Shown here in pieces: positions 10,932-22,586 of a DNA stretch of 64,000 nt; position 1 is the stretch's first letter; every line of letters begins with the position of its first letter. The notes beneath the pieces were generated by a model, which did no database searches, was not told where the DNA came from, and worked only from the letters and a program-made list of their open reading frames with translations. The DNA is taken from positions 2,600,812-2,664,811 of the forward strand of contig CAXIPT010000009.1 in NCBI GenBank assembly GCA_964030475.1. Direction: 5' to 3'. The stretch is from Tethya wilhelma (taxonomy: Eukaryota > Porifera > Demospongiae > Tethyida > Tethyidae). Both the position numbers and the translations under genes were made by a program.

Positions 10932-12056
10932 GTAGGAATGGGCAGTGCAGTAAAAAGCATTGGAACAAGGCATGTCTCAAACTCAATTTCGGCACATGAC
11001 TATTCTTCATTTTTGTTCTTGATCCCCAATATGGATCCTCAGTGTCATATTCAAAGATCTGTACTACTGTAGCATAATATATACCATAGCTTATTGCTGC
11101 ATTGGTTATTGGTTGGCTAAGCAGTGGAGTAAACCATAACAATTAAGATAGGCAATTAACTCAAACTGGACTGCCGGCCAAGAGTTGGGCATAAAAAATG
11201 AAGTAGTCATGTGCCGAAATTGAGTTTGAGACATACCTTGTTCCAATGCTTTTTACCGCACTACTTGTTCATTCACTTTTTTCAACACTACAGTGTGGAA
11301 ACTATTAGAGACTGGTTAGTCCCTACAAACAGCTTGAGTAGAATTGAAATTTACCTCTATTAAAATTTTTTTGTTTTTCTGCATTATACATGTTGTTCTC
11401 GCTATGTTTGTGCTTTGTATCACAAAATTTTAATGCTAGATAGCTTCATCTCCACTTTTAACAGTCAAAAGACATGAAAATGCAAGCGCCTCGAACGTGG
11501 CTGTCATTTTAGGAGGTGTGGTGTCGAGCTATGCGCATGCGCATGCAGGGTGGAGCTTAAGTGCATGCGTGTGTACAGTCGATCATTGGAAATAATTATA
11601 CAGATACCAGTAACTGATTTCAGTCCAGCTATACATAAAAGCTCTCCGGGCATGTATATTGTATCTTACGGCATGCATTCAGAAATGCAAGTTCCATGAG
11701 TTAATTGGTGACCATGCAGATCACAGACTCAAATTACTCAATCCAATTCAATTACTGATCCAGTTCACTGAGTTCTTTTGATAGTAATGTTAGCGGAAAG
11801 ATGCTTAGATATGTACTTTGCATCAATGATCATCTTGATGAAGATTAGGCACAGCTCTGCTAAACTTTTATACTTCACTCCAACCTCAAACTTACTAGTA
11901 ACTAACAGAATTACACTTTCGCAAACGGTTCCATTGCAGGTATGAGAGTGACCACTCCTTGTTTAATTTTGTTTGATAGTGGCCAACATTTTGTATGGTG
12001 TTTATGCGACAGTCGACCCGTTCCTACTATACGTACTACCGTACGTATGATTGTAG
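10932..12056 (-). repeat. Composite interspersed repeat: F1 foldback plus R1 repeat, reverse orientation
   Basis: 10932-11264 has both arms of the F1 foldback (tgtaggaatgggcagtgc and its complement at 11250) around a short centre, with the distal arm ends deleted. 11264-11560 then matches, in reverse, the R1 unit that precedes F1 at 27981-28065, and 11950-12056 matches the other R1 end (palindrome-like CGTACTACCGTACG). F1 lies beside R1 in three places, so they may form one larger element. Confidence 0.65.
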
Positions 12057-12121
12057 CTGATGTTGTCATTTCTGAGAACCTATAAGTGCAATTTTGTACA
12101 TGTGTGTACAGGTCTCCTGCC

Positions 12122-12581
12122 TAGGCCTTGATAGATTATGCCAGCATAATTTCGAGCATAATAGGTACTCTTGAGCAGCAAGAATAATGCTAGCATAATA
12201 GGCTCAAATTTGTGACTATCCCAGCATAATAGGCTTGTATTTTGTTGGATTAGCAACATTTGACTGGATTGAATTCCCTGTAGAGTTAATACACACTTTG
12301 TGAGTGAGTCAACCTACTTCTTCAAAGGAATACTAAGAATTAATGAGTAACCGACAATATAGGTGGCTGCTGAAACTATAGTCTTTCAATTTGTTTGTAC
12401 TTCTGCTCATTGAAAATAATCAGTTATTGATAATTTCTGCGACATAATATTTGGTAGCTATTAGCATAATAGCCAACTTGAGAAGCATAATAGGCAGATT
12501 TTGGAGCATAATAGGGCCATTCTTTGAGCATAAAAGAAAAGAAAAATAGGCAGAGTCTTGAGCATAATCTATCAAGGCCTA
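12122..12581 (+). mobile_element. hAT-like MITE, 460 bp, 8-bp target duplication
   Basis: The ends are TAGGCCTTGATAGATTATGC and its inverted complement. The direct repeat CTCCTGCC occurs at 12114-12121 and 12582-12589. An 8-bp duplication fits the hAT superfamily. The interior is non-coding and rich in the motif agcataatagg. A second copy in opposite internal orientation lies at 50400-51003. Confidence 0.88.
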
Positions 12582-13253
12582 CTCCTGCCCATTCTGAGTG
12601 TTACTATAATTATTCCATGAAATAATGAATACTGCCAATAATCAACTTAAAACAACACAAAGTTCTACACAATGGTATCACAGCCACATATAATTATGAT
12701 CACCCCATGCATGCACTCTAGGAAATCAATAATAATTACAAGGAGTGGGGCTCGCTTCGCTCGCCCACTCCTTGTTTCAGTTATACTCAGTATAACCGTA
12801 CTTTATCATCTCTGGTAAAATTAAGTCAAACAATAGTAAGATAAAATTGATGAGCAAAGCTATTGTGTATAAATATTCTTCTATGGCCAGTTGGCTTAGA
12901 ACAACCTTTGCAGTTGAAGCAGCTCACAACAATCACATCAATACTGGCATAAGCAATTGGAAACTCAAAGGGAGGCAATGCTGCATGTGTGCTTTGCTTT
13001 GGCCAGCTCATGCTCAGCAAGTTACCTCACTACGTGACGTCACAAACGACCCTTTTCCGACTTCCGCCATTTTTGCAATCAGCTGGCAAAGAAACTCGTT
13101 ATCTGGCTAGCTGTGTTTCGTGTACAGCGACAGAGAAGCAGACTCCTAGAAGCGAAAGTTCTCCCCTCGCTACGCTTCTTTTGTGAAAGATTGGCTTCTC
13201 TATCACGCTTCTTCGTCGGATACATACGCCACTGGTATTATATAGTGGTAAGC
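12582..13253. other. Non-coding stretch with a stem-loop
   Basis: No gene recognised. 12738-12777 forms a hairpin: ACAAGGAGTGGG pairs with CCCACTCCTTGT around a ctcgcttcgctcg loop region. The short open frames here (for example 12847-13110 and the minus-strand 13099-13407) show no family resemblance and cross the next transposon boundary, so they are not called. Confidence 0.5.
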
Positions 13254-13550
13254 TAGTCTCGCGGGCCAGACTCTTCCCAAGGGAAAGGAAGAGTCTGGTA
13301 ACACTGCTATCAGTAGTTTGTTCTGCACTGTCAGCAGACTGTAGTGTGGTTTTGCTGTTATCAAAATTGACAAGTGATGCAATGGCTTCACCTCCAATAG
13401 GAACCACTATTGGAGTTTACATAGCTAACACGAGCTAACACGCTGTGGCCAATTAAACGGTCCGAGAAATTCCTGGACTCTTGAACAAAACCGCTATGCG
13501 AGTGTTACCAGACCCTTTCTTTCCTTGAAAGGGGCTGGCCCGCGAGACTA
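13254..13550 (+). mobile_element. Foldback MITE, 297 bp, related to the TAGCCTCG family
   Basis: The terminal inverted repeats begin TAGTCTCGCGGGCCAGACTC and end with its complement. Flanking direct repeats are GTGGTAAGC (13245-13253) and CTGGTAAGC (13551-13559), 8 of 9 matching. End sequence and duplication length resemble the elements at 22735 and 60764. Confidence 0.82.
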
Positions 13551-14072
13551 CTGGTAAGCCTTGTCAGCGATCTCAAAAAAAATTAGCCTTACTTGTAGCG
13601 CCTATGATTCTATCCTAGGCTAGTACTATCTAAGCTAGTTCTCTAGGCACACTTTTTGTAGCTTGCCTTTTTCACAGTCCAAAGAAAAAGTAGCGTTTTT
13701 AACTTTTAGCTCGAGGTCGCATCACTTCCGGTGACCCTCCGTTACACACACACACACATACACACACACACACACGGACAAAACTTTGCTTATAATATGA
13801 TTATACATTAGTATATAACACTTCCTTTGTTCCTATGTTAATTGTTGTAAATATAATATTGTTTTACAAGTTACGCAAAATAATAATTGTAAGCATTGAT
13901 GAAATAAGATTAATTCAAGTGTGACAGTGTGAGCACATCAACTGGGCCAGTGGTATTATAAGTTTGCATCAGTTACAACTATATCCAATAAATAGCATAC
14001 AACTGAAACCAGGCAGCAATTACAACTCTTGCTGGTACTTATTATAAGGTACTTCCAGCACAGAAAAAAAAG
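13551..14072. other. Intergenic, with a CA microsatellite
   Basis: No gene seen. A (CA)n run with a few interruptions lies at about 13743-13775. The rest is AT-rich sequence without recognisable coding. Confidence 0.6.
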
Positions 14073-15311
14073 GAAGGCATGGTGAATCTACGTATGGTAC
14101 TTTATTTGACTTTGAAAATATGAATGAAGAAACTATATTTTGGTCTAATAAAAGAGCACCTGATGCTAGCAATTGTGATCCTACTATTGGAAAAGACCAG
14201 AAATGTCACAACATTCAGATCCGTGCAATGATAACAAATACTGGCCAACCACCCAAGAGGCATGCATGGGATGCTGTGGAAAAACTTGATGACTATGATA
14301 TAAAGGACAGCAATGACAGATACAGTGCATGCCCTAGCTTATGAAGATAGTTTTGGCACTCGAGTGGAAGGGTTTGTGGTTCAAAGAAGTGGAATGTGTG
14401 CTACTGAATTAGTTGAAGGTAGCGATAGTATTCAACAAAAGGCTGACCTTGTATGTGGTCCTCCAAACTCCAACATTCTAAATGACTGTGCGAGATTAAG
14501 ATCATTACTCAACACAGTAAGTGCAAGTGAGAAATTTTTGCTCCACTTACTAAACTGTCACATAACCTTTGTGTAGTGTTTAGAAGCAGTAAAGAAGCCA
14601 CAATGCATGCTGTGGTTGCCTATAAGTGGTTGTGAACCCACAAGCTGGTTACTGTAATGATATTCATTGCCCAGTTTAAATTTGCAGCGTTCATTACGTG
14701 CACTATCTTTGCTATTTTTTTTCCCAGATTCATATTCTTTTTGGAGCAGCTGATATAGATGGAATCATTGCAGGTAGTGCCTTTATGTAATGACTGTGTT
14801 TGTTTTGTACCTGTATTTCCTGTTTGTGGTAAAGATTCATATCCTGTGTCATGACCAAAAAATAACCTATATGTAGATGTGCACATGTTGTTGTTACAGG
14901 GTACGTTGAAGTTTTCTATTGTTTTTCTAAGTAATACTCAGTTGAACTGTATCTAGTTTATAGGTGGTTGCTATAACTAGCACTGAGAAGATATTACACT
15001 TAACAATTCCAGATGACCAACTAGGTGTAATGTCACATGTTGCTGCCTCACCTAATGACCCCATCTTCATCAACCATCATCCTTGATAGACTGCATCTTT
15101 GAAGATTGGTTTAAAAAAGAAAACTATGGAGATTACCCTGATGATGTAATAAAAGCTGGATGGACATGGAAAGAATGACTATAATTATTGTAAACACATG
15201 GATATGTTCAAATCAACCAAAAACTTTGGATATATGTGTGATTCTATACCACTCTCTCCTGTAGTTTTTGTAATAGTGTTTACTTTTGTACTTTCCATAA
15301 TCTTTATTTAG
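14073..15311 (+). pseudogene. Tyrosinase-like pseudogene 5 (subtype A), exon 2 part plus exon 3
   Basis: Homology begins mid-exon 2 (about 14073, ggtgaatctacgta) and runs to a donor at 14517 with several indels; DSFGTRVEGFVVQRSGMC is still readable. Exon 3 starts after cccag at 14728 with IHILFGAADIDGI. It is then interrupted by about 218 bp of foreign sequence (about 14783-15000) before DDQLGVMSHVAASPND resumes. Further losses hit the HHAM codons (about 15075) and the DYIVPF segment. Exon 1 is absent. The conserved intron-2 sequence (ccacaatgcatgctgtgg) identifies it as type A. Confidence 0.85.
14783..15000 (+). mobile_element. About 218-bp insertion in a tyrosinase CuB exon
   Basis: The two flanks join to give the paralogous exon-3 sequence, so this piece was inserted. 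Its ends carry short inverted motifs (tgtaat near the left end, attaca near the right). No coding was recognised, and the exact boundaries and duplication are uncertain by a few bases. Confidence 0.55.
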
Positions 15312-16584
15312 TTCATTTGTGTGGATTGTTAGTCTGAGTGTTTATTACAGGACTTAATAGGAACTTCTGCTAATCAGTTGCTGCAAAAAAAAAAAAAACA
15401 ATAACAAAAACAAAACAAAAACAAAACAAACAATGTATATACAGTTAGAAAAATAACTGTTATTATAGCTAGCATGCAAAAATAATTGTTTACAGGATTT
15501 TATGTGTACTATTTGGGCTTTAGGGCATTGTACATGCATGTAATAATATAATGACCAAATGGACATTACCCACCTCCTGATCTACTGTTAGTATTCATTG
15601 AAACAAAGAGAACACATACACACCCCCTTTACTGAATTCCTCAGTTTGTGTTTCTTGGAATCAGAAATAAGATCAATCAACTATAATCATTTTAGTGAGA
15701 ATTATGAACTATTCCATGAACATGTACATTTATATACTCAAACTACTATACATCCAATGACCAATCAGCACCATTCAGCTGATGATTAAAGTTACACAGT
15801 ACACATTAAACTGACAGTAAAGAGCATCACTATATATAGACTCTCTACAGCGACTATTCTTTCATTCAATGTCAGGGAGTTATCAATTTTCCCACAATAC
15901 TAATCCTGTCTGCCATAAACTCTTAAAGGAACTGTGTCACTATATAAGCGGTGTTTTAAAATAAAAATAATGACGTTTTGTGACGTTTTTTGTTGATACG
16001 CGGGTACCACGTCCGGGAACGTTTGCATACTACTCCGTGTATTGCGCATTTTGCTTTTACTCGCGTAATAGTACTACGTGGTCAGCTGTTATTACAAGCC
16101 TAAGTAGCTCGCGTAATGCGCACTTAATACTGTAAGGTTTCTGTTTACAACCCACAAAACACCGCTTATATAGTGACACAGTTCCTTTAAGTTCATTCAT
16201 AAGGTTAGGTTGACTGAGTCTCAATAATACGAAATAAACAAACACATATACACACACCCTTTCTAAATTCTTGACCCTCCACTGAGCCAATGTATTCCCT
16301 GAATCTGATAACAGGATCAAACTACATTGATTGCTGTATTATAATGATTTAGTGAGAAGTTATACCAATTCTTATGAAGAGAAACATTGCAGAGAACAAT
16401 AAAAGTGCATCCAAATTCATCACCTTGGTGATATTCATTTTCACTAACATCATTCATGTTGGTTATTGTCGAGACGATGTCTACTATATTCAAAGACAGC
16501 TGTATCATTTGTATATAGTGTGTGATTTTTATTGTACATATACAACCAGCTACACTACAAATCCATTTAAATACAGAGTTGATG
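15312..16584 (+). repeat. Second copy of the A-B spacer and type-B upstream region
   Basis: 15450-15730 and 16200-16380 match 3880-4140 and 4540-4640, the spacer between genes 2 and 3. A 268-bp foldback (15923-16190) was inserted into this copy only. The match ends at the N at 16585. Confidence 0.75.
15923..16190 (+). mobile_element. Foldback MITE, 268 bp, possible TTAA target
   Basis: Both ends read TTAAAGGAACTGTGTCACTA in inverted orientation and pair for about 35 bp. If TTAA is the target duplication, the element proper starts AGGAACTGTG, which would suit piggyBac-like insertion. Solo end fragments occur near 22527-22545 and 48267-48285. Confidence 0.75.
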
Positions 16585-16585
16585 N

Positions 16586-17208
16586 TTGTAATTCAAGAGT
16601 GTAATAAGGATGTAAGGAGAATGTGTAGCATTAGTGATGAAACTACGCAATGCAACAGATCAAGAGGATTGCATAATAGTGTGAGTTGTAGCTTTTAAAC
16701 ATTTAATGTAATGCCATGACTCACATTACAAAAATTTCTTTAATAGGTTCATTTGATTCTTGGAGCAGGTGATTTGAGGAATCTTGAAACTTCTGATAAA
16801 AGTAATGCTAATGGAATTAGACCAAATGACCTTGGAGTTATGGCACATGTTGCTGCCTCACCTAATGACCCCATCTTCATCAACCATCATGCCATGATAG
16901 ACTGCATCTTCGAAGAGTGGCTGATGAGAAACAAAAAAGCTAATTATCCATATGTCATCACTGGCAAAGATGGCCATCACGGAAATGATTATATTGTACC
17001 TTTCCTACCATTATTTACTCACGACGATATGTTTAAAAGAGCATATAGCTTTGGTTACAGGTGTGATCTTCCCTACTTTAGCAGTGGATTAGCTACAGTT
17101 TATGTTGTGCTAATTTCAGTTGCTTGTTCTTTTATTAGTCCAATTATTATATTTCTCCTAGGGGCTTATATTTGTAATTACCCTAAATTCAATTCCTCCA
17201 AAAAATAG
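16586..17208 (+). CDS. Tyrosinase-like gene 6 (subtype B), 3' part only, behind an assembly gap
   Basis: Directly after the N at 16585 the sequence reads as the tail of exon 2 (VIQECNKD, RMCSISDETTQCNRSRG, LHNS) up to the donor at 16681. Exon 3 is 16747-17208 with VHLILGAGDLRN, MAHVAASPNDPIFINHH, DYIVPFLPLF, GYRCDL, a membrane segment (about 17090-17180) and a short cytoplasmic end FNSSKK. Before the N lies the duplicated type-B upstream region. Exon 1 and most of exon 2 are thus missing exactly at the N, most simply a misassembly or collapsed gap; a real deletion is possible. What is visible is unbroken. Confidence 0.75.
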
Positions 17209-20200
17209 AGGATCTATAATTATATAACTATATTAAAATTAGCATAAAATTAATATAACTTGGATGAGTTTTTCACACATGGTTTTGATAATATTACATT
17301 TTGCTTCAAAATAAAGATGTTTTCGTATAATTTCAGCACAAACATGAAGTAAATTTGTAGCCGCTAGTACTTGTTGACCTGCAATATTATGTTATTGAAT
17401 TGTTATTTGTTGCTATATACATACAGATGTCAAGAGTACAATAATTTTGCTTACTATTGTTTATGAAAGATTTGTCAATAATGAGTAATTGACTACAATA
17501 TTATCGACCCTTGGTTACCAATAACAACGTGAGATGCATGCCACATGCATGTAAATCAATGAAAGGATTGACAGACATTAAAATCTAATTAAAAGACCAA
17601 TATTAATATTGCGTATTTCTGTATGCATTTAGCTATTCCCACTAGTAATACAAAACACTTAAAAACACATATTATTATAAACTTGTTGTACTACTACTGT
17701 TACTTAGCAACTCGCAACAANTTTCCTTGTGTGTAACAATGATTTCGATTGCCGTAATGTTCCCTGACAAGTTCTCTTTTGCTCTCCAAATTACTAGCAA
17801 GGCAATTCAACAAGTGAGACCTACTTTCACAGAGTCTGGTAGGTCTTAAAAATTTAATGCTGCATGCATGTATATATATGTGACCTGTCAAGCGAAAACC
17901 TGACGTTTGGGAAATTATTGTTTTTCGAGTAAAATGCGGTTTTAGTTTAATTCGCGTTTTTGCACGAAATTTTTTTTACTGCACGGATGGGTTGTGCTAC
18001 ATTTTAGCATGCTCCACGCAAAATTTCAAGGGTGGAGCTGCTTCAGTTGCAGAGATATAGACGGTAATACCAGCCTCGTTCTTTTCTATTTAGTTGCTAA
18101 CACGGAGAACGGTTGCTATGCTGTGCAACAGACCGTAGCGAATATTAATGACTAGGCAGCTGCTGTTAAAAATGAATTATTGTTCAGTGTAATTTCTGCT
18201 TTATAGGCTTTTGTTTACAGAATTTTGGTATAGCACATGCACAGAGAGATCAGCTGCAGCTAGGATAGGACAGAACTTAAGGGCACTGCATGCTGCAATA
18301 GATTCCAAATAACACGCACTTGAATATGGGAAGGGTCGTTAGGCTAGCTAGCTAATGAATAATGCATGATTTAGAAATTAATGGCCGCCATATGGAGAAG
18401 GCGCTTTTTGCATTGTATCTAGCGACTCAATGAGAGACACAACAAACCGATGGCAAAAGCAACTGTCCCCAAAGAAACCAAGTTTGAATCTGTTTTTAAA
18501 AATGAATAGTCCCTGAGAAAAGTTGAGCCAAAATAGAAGAAGAATATGGGGAAAATTGGAGGTTTGGCATATTTTAGTTTGGTACTTTAGCGATATGGTT
18601 TTAGGCCATGTTTTAAGGCTCATTAGAAAAAGAAAGAGCTAAAATTAATAGTAGCTTATTAACAAGTAGTAAAATTTTCAAAAAAATAAATAGTGTAGGA
18701 ATGGGAAGTGCGGTATTAGCAGCGGTAACAAGTATTAGAGCAAGGAATGTCTCAATTTCAGCACATGACTACTTCATTTTTTATGCTTAACTCTCGACCT
18801 GCAGTCCAATTATATTTTGCCTGTCTGTTATAGTCTATTCCACTGCTTAGCCAACTGATAAGAAGGAATTTGAACCTGCAACAATAATTATAATATTGTA
18901 TTATTGTACAGATCATTGGAGATCCATATCCTTGTACCCAGGCCACTCCCTCTTTTTAGTGTTTTACGCTAAAAATCGAGAGGACCTGGTACATGTCCTC
19001 ATGTGAGGTCGAACAGTCGTCGAACAGTAATTAGTGAGCGTGGGCGATCGAAGCCATTACATCCCTGTATTGCCTAAGAATATTGGTTTCTGCGCCCACG
19101 CAGTTGTACAATAGTAGATTGGGCCTTATACTGTACTAGGCACTAGCTTATACAGTCTACTGAGTCAGGCTATGCCTGACTAGCACTTACAAGCATGCCT
19201 AGCACTTCACTATAGTGAGCTAAATCTGTTTTTTTAGGCTTATTTTACTCTGTTTCTACAGGTTGCAAACAGTCCAAGCTTTTGGCAGGTCCAAGATGGC
19301 TCCAACGGAATTTAAACAGTTTTATTTTGCTTCTTTCTTGACTTACACAAATTCTTTTGTTGTTTTTACGAAAAAGAAGCAAATTTTCGAGTCTTGTCAC
19401 AAATTTTCTTGCCTGATACTGGAAAAGCAGCCATCTTGCCGCGAGCTTAATTGCCAGCTAAACTAAAATTTTTAGCTAGGGTGCAACATAGAACTCGTGC
19501 GTAGCGCATGCAATTTAACACGCCAACGCACAATTAAACATTAGGAAACATAGTGGACATTCGCATCTAATTTGTAGCTACATGCATCTCATTATCGTCA
19601 TCTTATCAACGCCCATGCATTACTCGTGTACAAAACCCCCCAAAAACCTATAAATTTTACATATTTTTGGTTGTAACTCTTTTTTTAGGCTATATTTCTA
19701 CATAGAACAGTTTCTCTTACCTTTTAGGAAGCAGTAGGTCCAAGTCTTGGAGTGGAAGTCTTAGTGGAAGTCAGCAACTTTTATGAATATTTACACCTAC
19801 TCTACGGCTACCACTATACAAAAGCACCTATCAGTTTGAGCATGCTCAGAAGGTTCTTGGGGGAAAACCCATTTCCCCCCTCCCTTTTTTTGCTCTATTT
19901 AAACGGAACGGTTAAAATTAAAATAAGCAAAGTTCAAGCTTTCTAGTATTACCAAGGTTGGATTCTCTGGCGTGATCGAGTTTTATTAGCGACTTTCATA
20001 GAATGCATCTATGATTATAAATTTTAAACGTACTCTGTATTGTTCAACATTCAAATTTGATAGACTAAGCTCTAATAGCCTCATTTTAATGGCTGTCTTC
20101 TTGATTTGAACACCAATACTTCAGAACATTCAATTTCTTCTTGTCGCTTTGAACTGCCTACACAGTAAAAACAACCGTGTCAAAATGACACGCGTTCGCG

Positions 20201-21829
20201 TGTCAATTATTTGTCCATTTTTTGACACACCTACATACATGTCAACTTTGAACTGTGTTGAAACAGCATGCAGGTCATCGTCAAGTGTGTCATATTATTG
20301 CTTGCTTTTTCTGCGCTAAAATTTTACTTTTCTTGATAAAAACAACTTTGAATCACAAAGAAAATACTTTAGAACTGAAACAACATCAGCAAATATGAAT
20401 ACTGACAGTGGTATCCATGCATGGAATACTTAGACAAATAAGAAACCATATAGAGTCAGCACACTTGACTTGATCATCTTGCCACGCTTGAACAAACTTC
20501 ATGAGGTAGGTCTGGTGAAAGCCTAATAAATAGATAAAAATCAAGGCTTATAACAAACAAGAGGACTCAGCATAAAGCCGAATTTTGACTGACCTTCAGA
20601 TTCTGAGGGGGTTCCAACTGAGATTACTGCAGGACCGTGAAAACACCATGATTTCAAGCTTCTTGTTGTTAGATTCACAGGCGCTGTAACTGTACTTCAT
20701 CTTTGGCACGTCTACAATCTTTTATCTGGCAAAACAAATCATAGTTTTATTTACAAACTTTCATCACACCACAAAAAAGTTGATATCTTACTTCTTACCG
20801 TAAATTCCATCTTCTATATCAACTCTAGCGTTTCTCTTTTTGTAGAAATAACTCCTCACAACTCATTTTACAGTCTTTTTTCTTGTCTTCACAAAAAAAC
20901 AAAGTTCTCTTTGTGGCAGCTGTCTCTAAGCATAGATATTAGAGACTACGTACCCGGGATTGGAAACGCCCATATGCTCTAATGTAAATTTCACGAACCA
21001 CGCGTGTTGCACTTTTGGGCATTTTTTGGGCATTTTTGGGCAGCTGCCACAATTTGTAAATCTTTGATGCCGTCCCAAGAAAGGAGTGAAATCCAGAACA
21101 GAAGCGGCGCTTTTGCTACAGCTATAAGATTTCATTGAAACAGGTAAGAATATACTTACTTGGTACTGAAATAATAAAGTGCAAGTACTAACTAGACTAT
21201 GCATTCCAGGCTGAATTTGTACTAAAGTAGCCGGGAATCTATGAACTATCATTCTTCCTGTACCTCTAACTGCTAAAGAAAACCAACAATAGTAATAATT
21301 TTTATGGCATAAACTATAGTGCTTTTGATGCTGTATGGAACGGGCTAATGTTGTGTGACATAAAACAAAGGGATGTGATGCAGTGTTGCCATTCAGTATG
21401 TATCTATAGGTATAGTATAGCTTTATGTAGGACTTTCTGTACCTCTCATGTCCATACTGTTCTTTGGCAGTAGCTTACATTGATTTTTTGTTTGCATTAG
21501 GCTATGCTGTATAACCTGGGCAGGGTTTTTATTTGTGAGAATCTTTAGTTTGCAGTTGAAAGCTATGTCACTACATGTACTTAGATCTCAAATGATTTAT
21601 TCACCAAGCATCAATTAAGATTGGGTAGATTAGTGTTTGAGGTCATACAGTACTGTTAAACAGCAAGTACTTGAGCTTGTCTTTATTTTTTATTCCAAAT
21701 CGGCAGGATGGGACACACGCATCACCTCAGGGGCGTATTTAGGGGGGGTGCTCCGGGTGCTCGAGCACCCCCCTCCAGCTCGCAAAAGTGTCATGAATAT
21801 AATTAGTCACTTTGCCTTTGGCAGTATAT
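17209..21829. other. Long intergenic region with repeat debris
   Basis: No gene recognised. It holds a partial F1 foldback (18652-18925), a perfect small hairpin at 20186-20205 (TGACACGCG with CGCGTGTCA), and at about 21730-21775 a G/C-run motif (aggggcgtatttaggggg) of the kind found at DNA-transposon ends. Open frames such as 20926-21252 (minus) or 21637-22029 show no domain and overlap repeat sequence. Confidence 0.5.
18652..18925 (+). repeat. Truncated F1 foldback copy
   Basis: The left arm (acaagtagtaaaattttc, then gtgtaggaatgggaagtgc) and the internal part (ctgtctgttatagtctattc, ttgtacagatcattg) match 28066-28320; the right arm is missing. Confidence 0.75.
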
Positions 21830-22522
21830 CGGTAGCGATTATTTTGCACAACAAAATTTTGAACTNCTTACTTTGTGCTGTCAAAGTTGGCTCAACACAT
21901 TTTGGTTCTCTGGAAATCCTTTTCACTGAAGTAAGTCAGTCAGAAACAAGGGGCGGCGACTCCCATATACTCTGTACTTGCGGCTGCGACCGCGGTCAAG
22001 ATCTTGACCGTTGTAAATTTTCATTTTGACCCTTGACCAGCGCTAAAATTTGAGCTTGACCGTTGACCGTAGTTTTGGGATGACGTCATTTGGACGACCT
22101 TTACCAACTTTACCGTTCTGAAATTTATTTTGACCGTTTTAAAATTTCATTTTGACCGTTGACCAGCAAGAAAATTTCGCTTTGACCGTTGACCATCATC
22201 TTGACCGCGGTCGCAGCCGCAAGTACAGAGCATATGGGAGTCGCCGCCCCTTGCAGAAAGTACGTACGTAAGACTTTAATAGTACGTTAGCAGAACAAAA
22301 ATGGCACTATGGTGGCTTCCCACTAGCGCTCACTACTAGTGCTGAGGAAAGTTTTTGTGAGCTTTAGGCCTTGCATGCAATTGGTAATCTGTCAGTAAGA
22401 GCCTCTGAGCACCTTTAAAGGTTTAATTTTGTTTGACTAGATTTTTATAGTAGCCAACATTTTGTATGGTGTTTATGGGACAGTCGGCCCATTCCTACTA
22501 TACGTACTACCGTACGTATGAT
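21830..22522 (-). repeat. R1 interspersed repeat, reverse orientation, with nested MITE
   Basis: It matches the complement of 27459-27800: ctgtcaaagttggctcaaca, the agcgctcactac segment, gcctctgagc, and the end motif CGTACTACCGTACG. The copy is split by the 307-bp element at 21947-22253. Confidence 0.8.
21947..22253 (+). mobile_element. Foldback MITE, 307 bp, 6-bp target duplication
   Basis: Inverted ends of about 50 bp start CAAGGGGCGGCGACTCCCAT. CAGAAA flanks both sides (21941-21946, 22254-22259), and the R1 copies elsewhere show the empty site. The interior repeats the motif ttgaccgttgacc several times. Confidence 0.85.
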
Positions 22523-22586
22523 TATAGTGACACAGTTCCTTTATGTGGACAGCACTCGATGCATTTGAGAGTCAGCAAAACTACCT

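Noticed and set aside
12738..12777. Hairpin as a transcription terminator
   Set aside because: Intrinsic terminators are a bacterial feature; in this animal DNA it is more likely repeat-derived.
13099..13407. Minus-strand 102-codon frame
   Set aside because: It crosses the boundary of the 297-bp foldback and has no recognisable domain.
15354..15566. Minus-strand frame with poly-Phe
   Set aside because: Arises from an A-rich run in a duplicated non-coding spacer.
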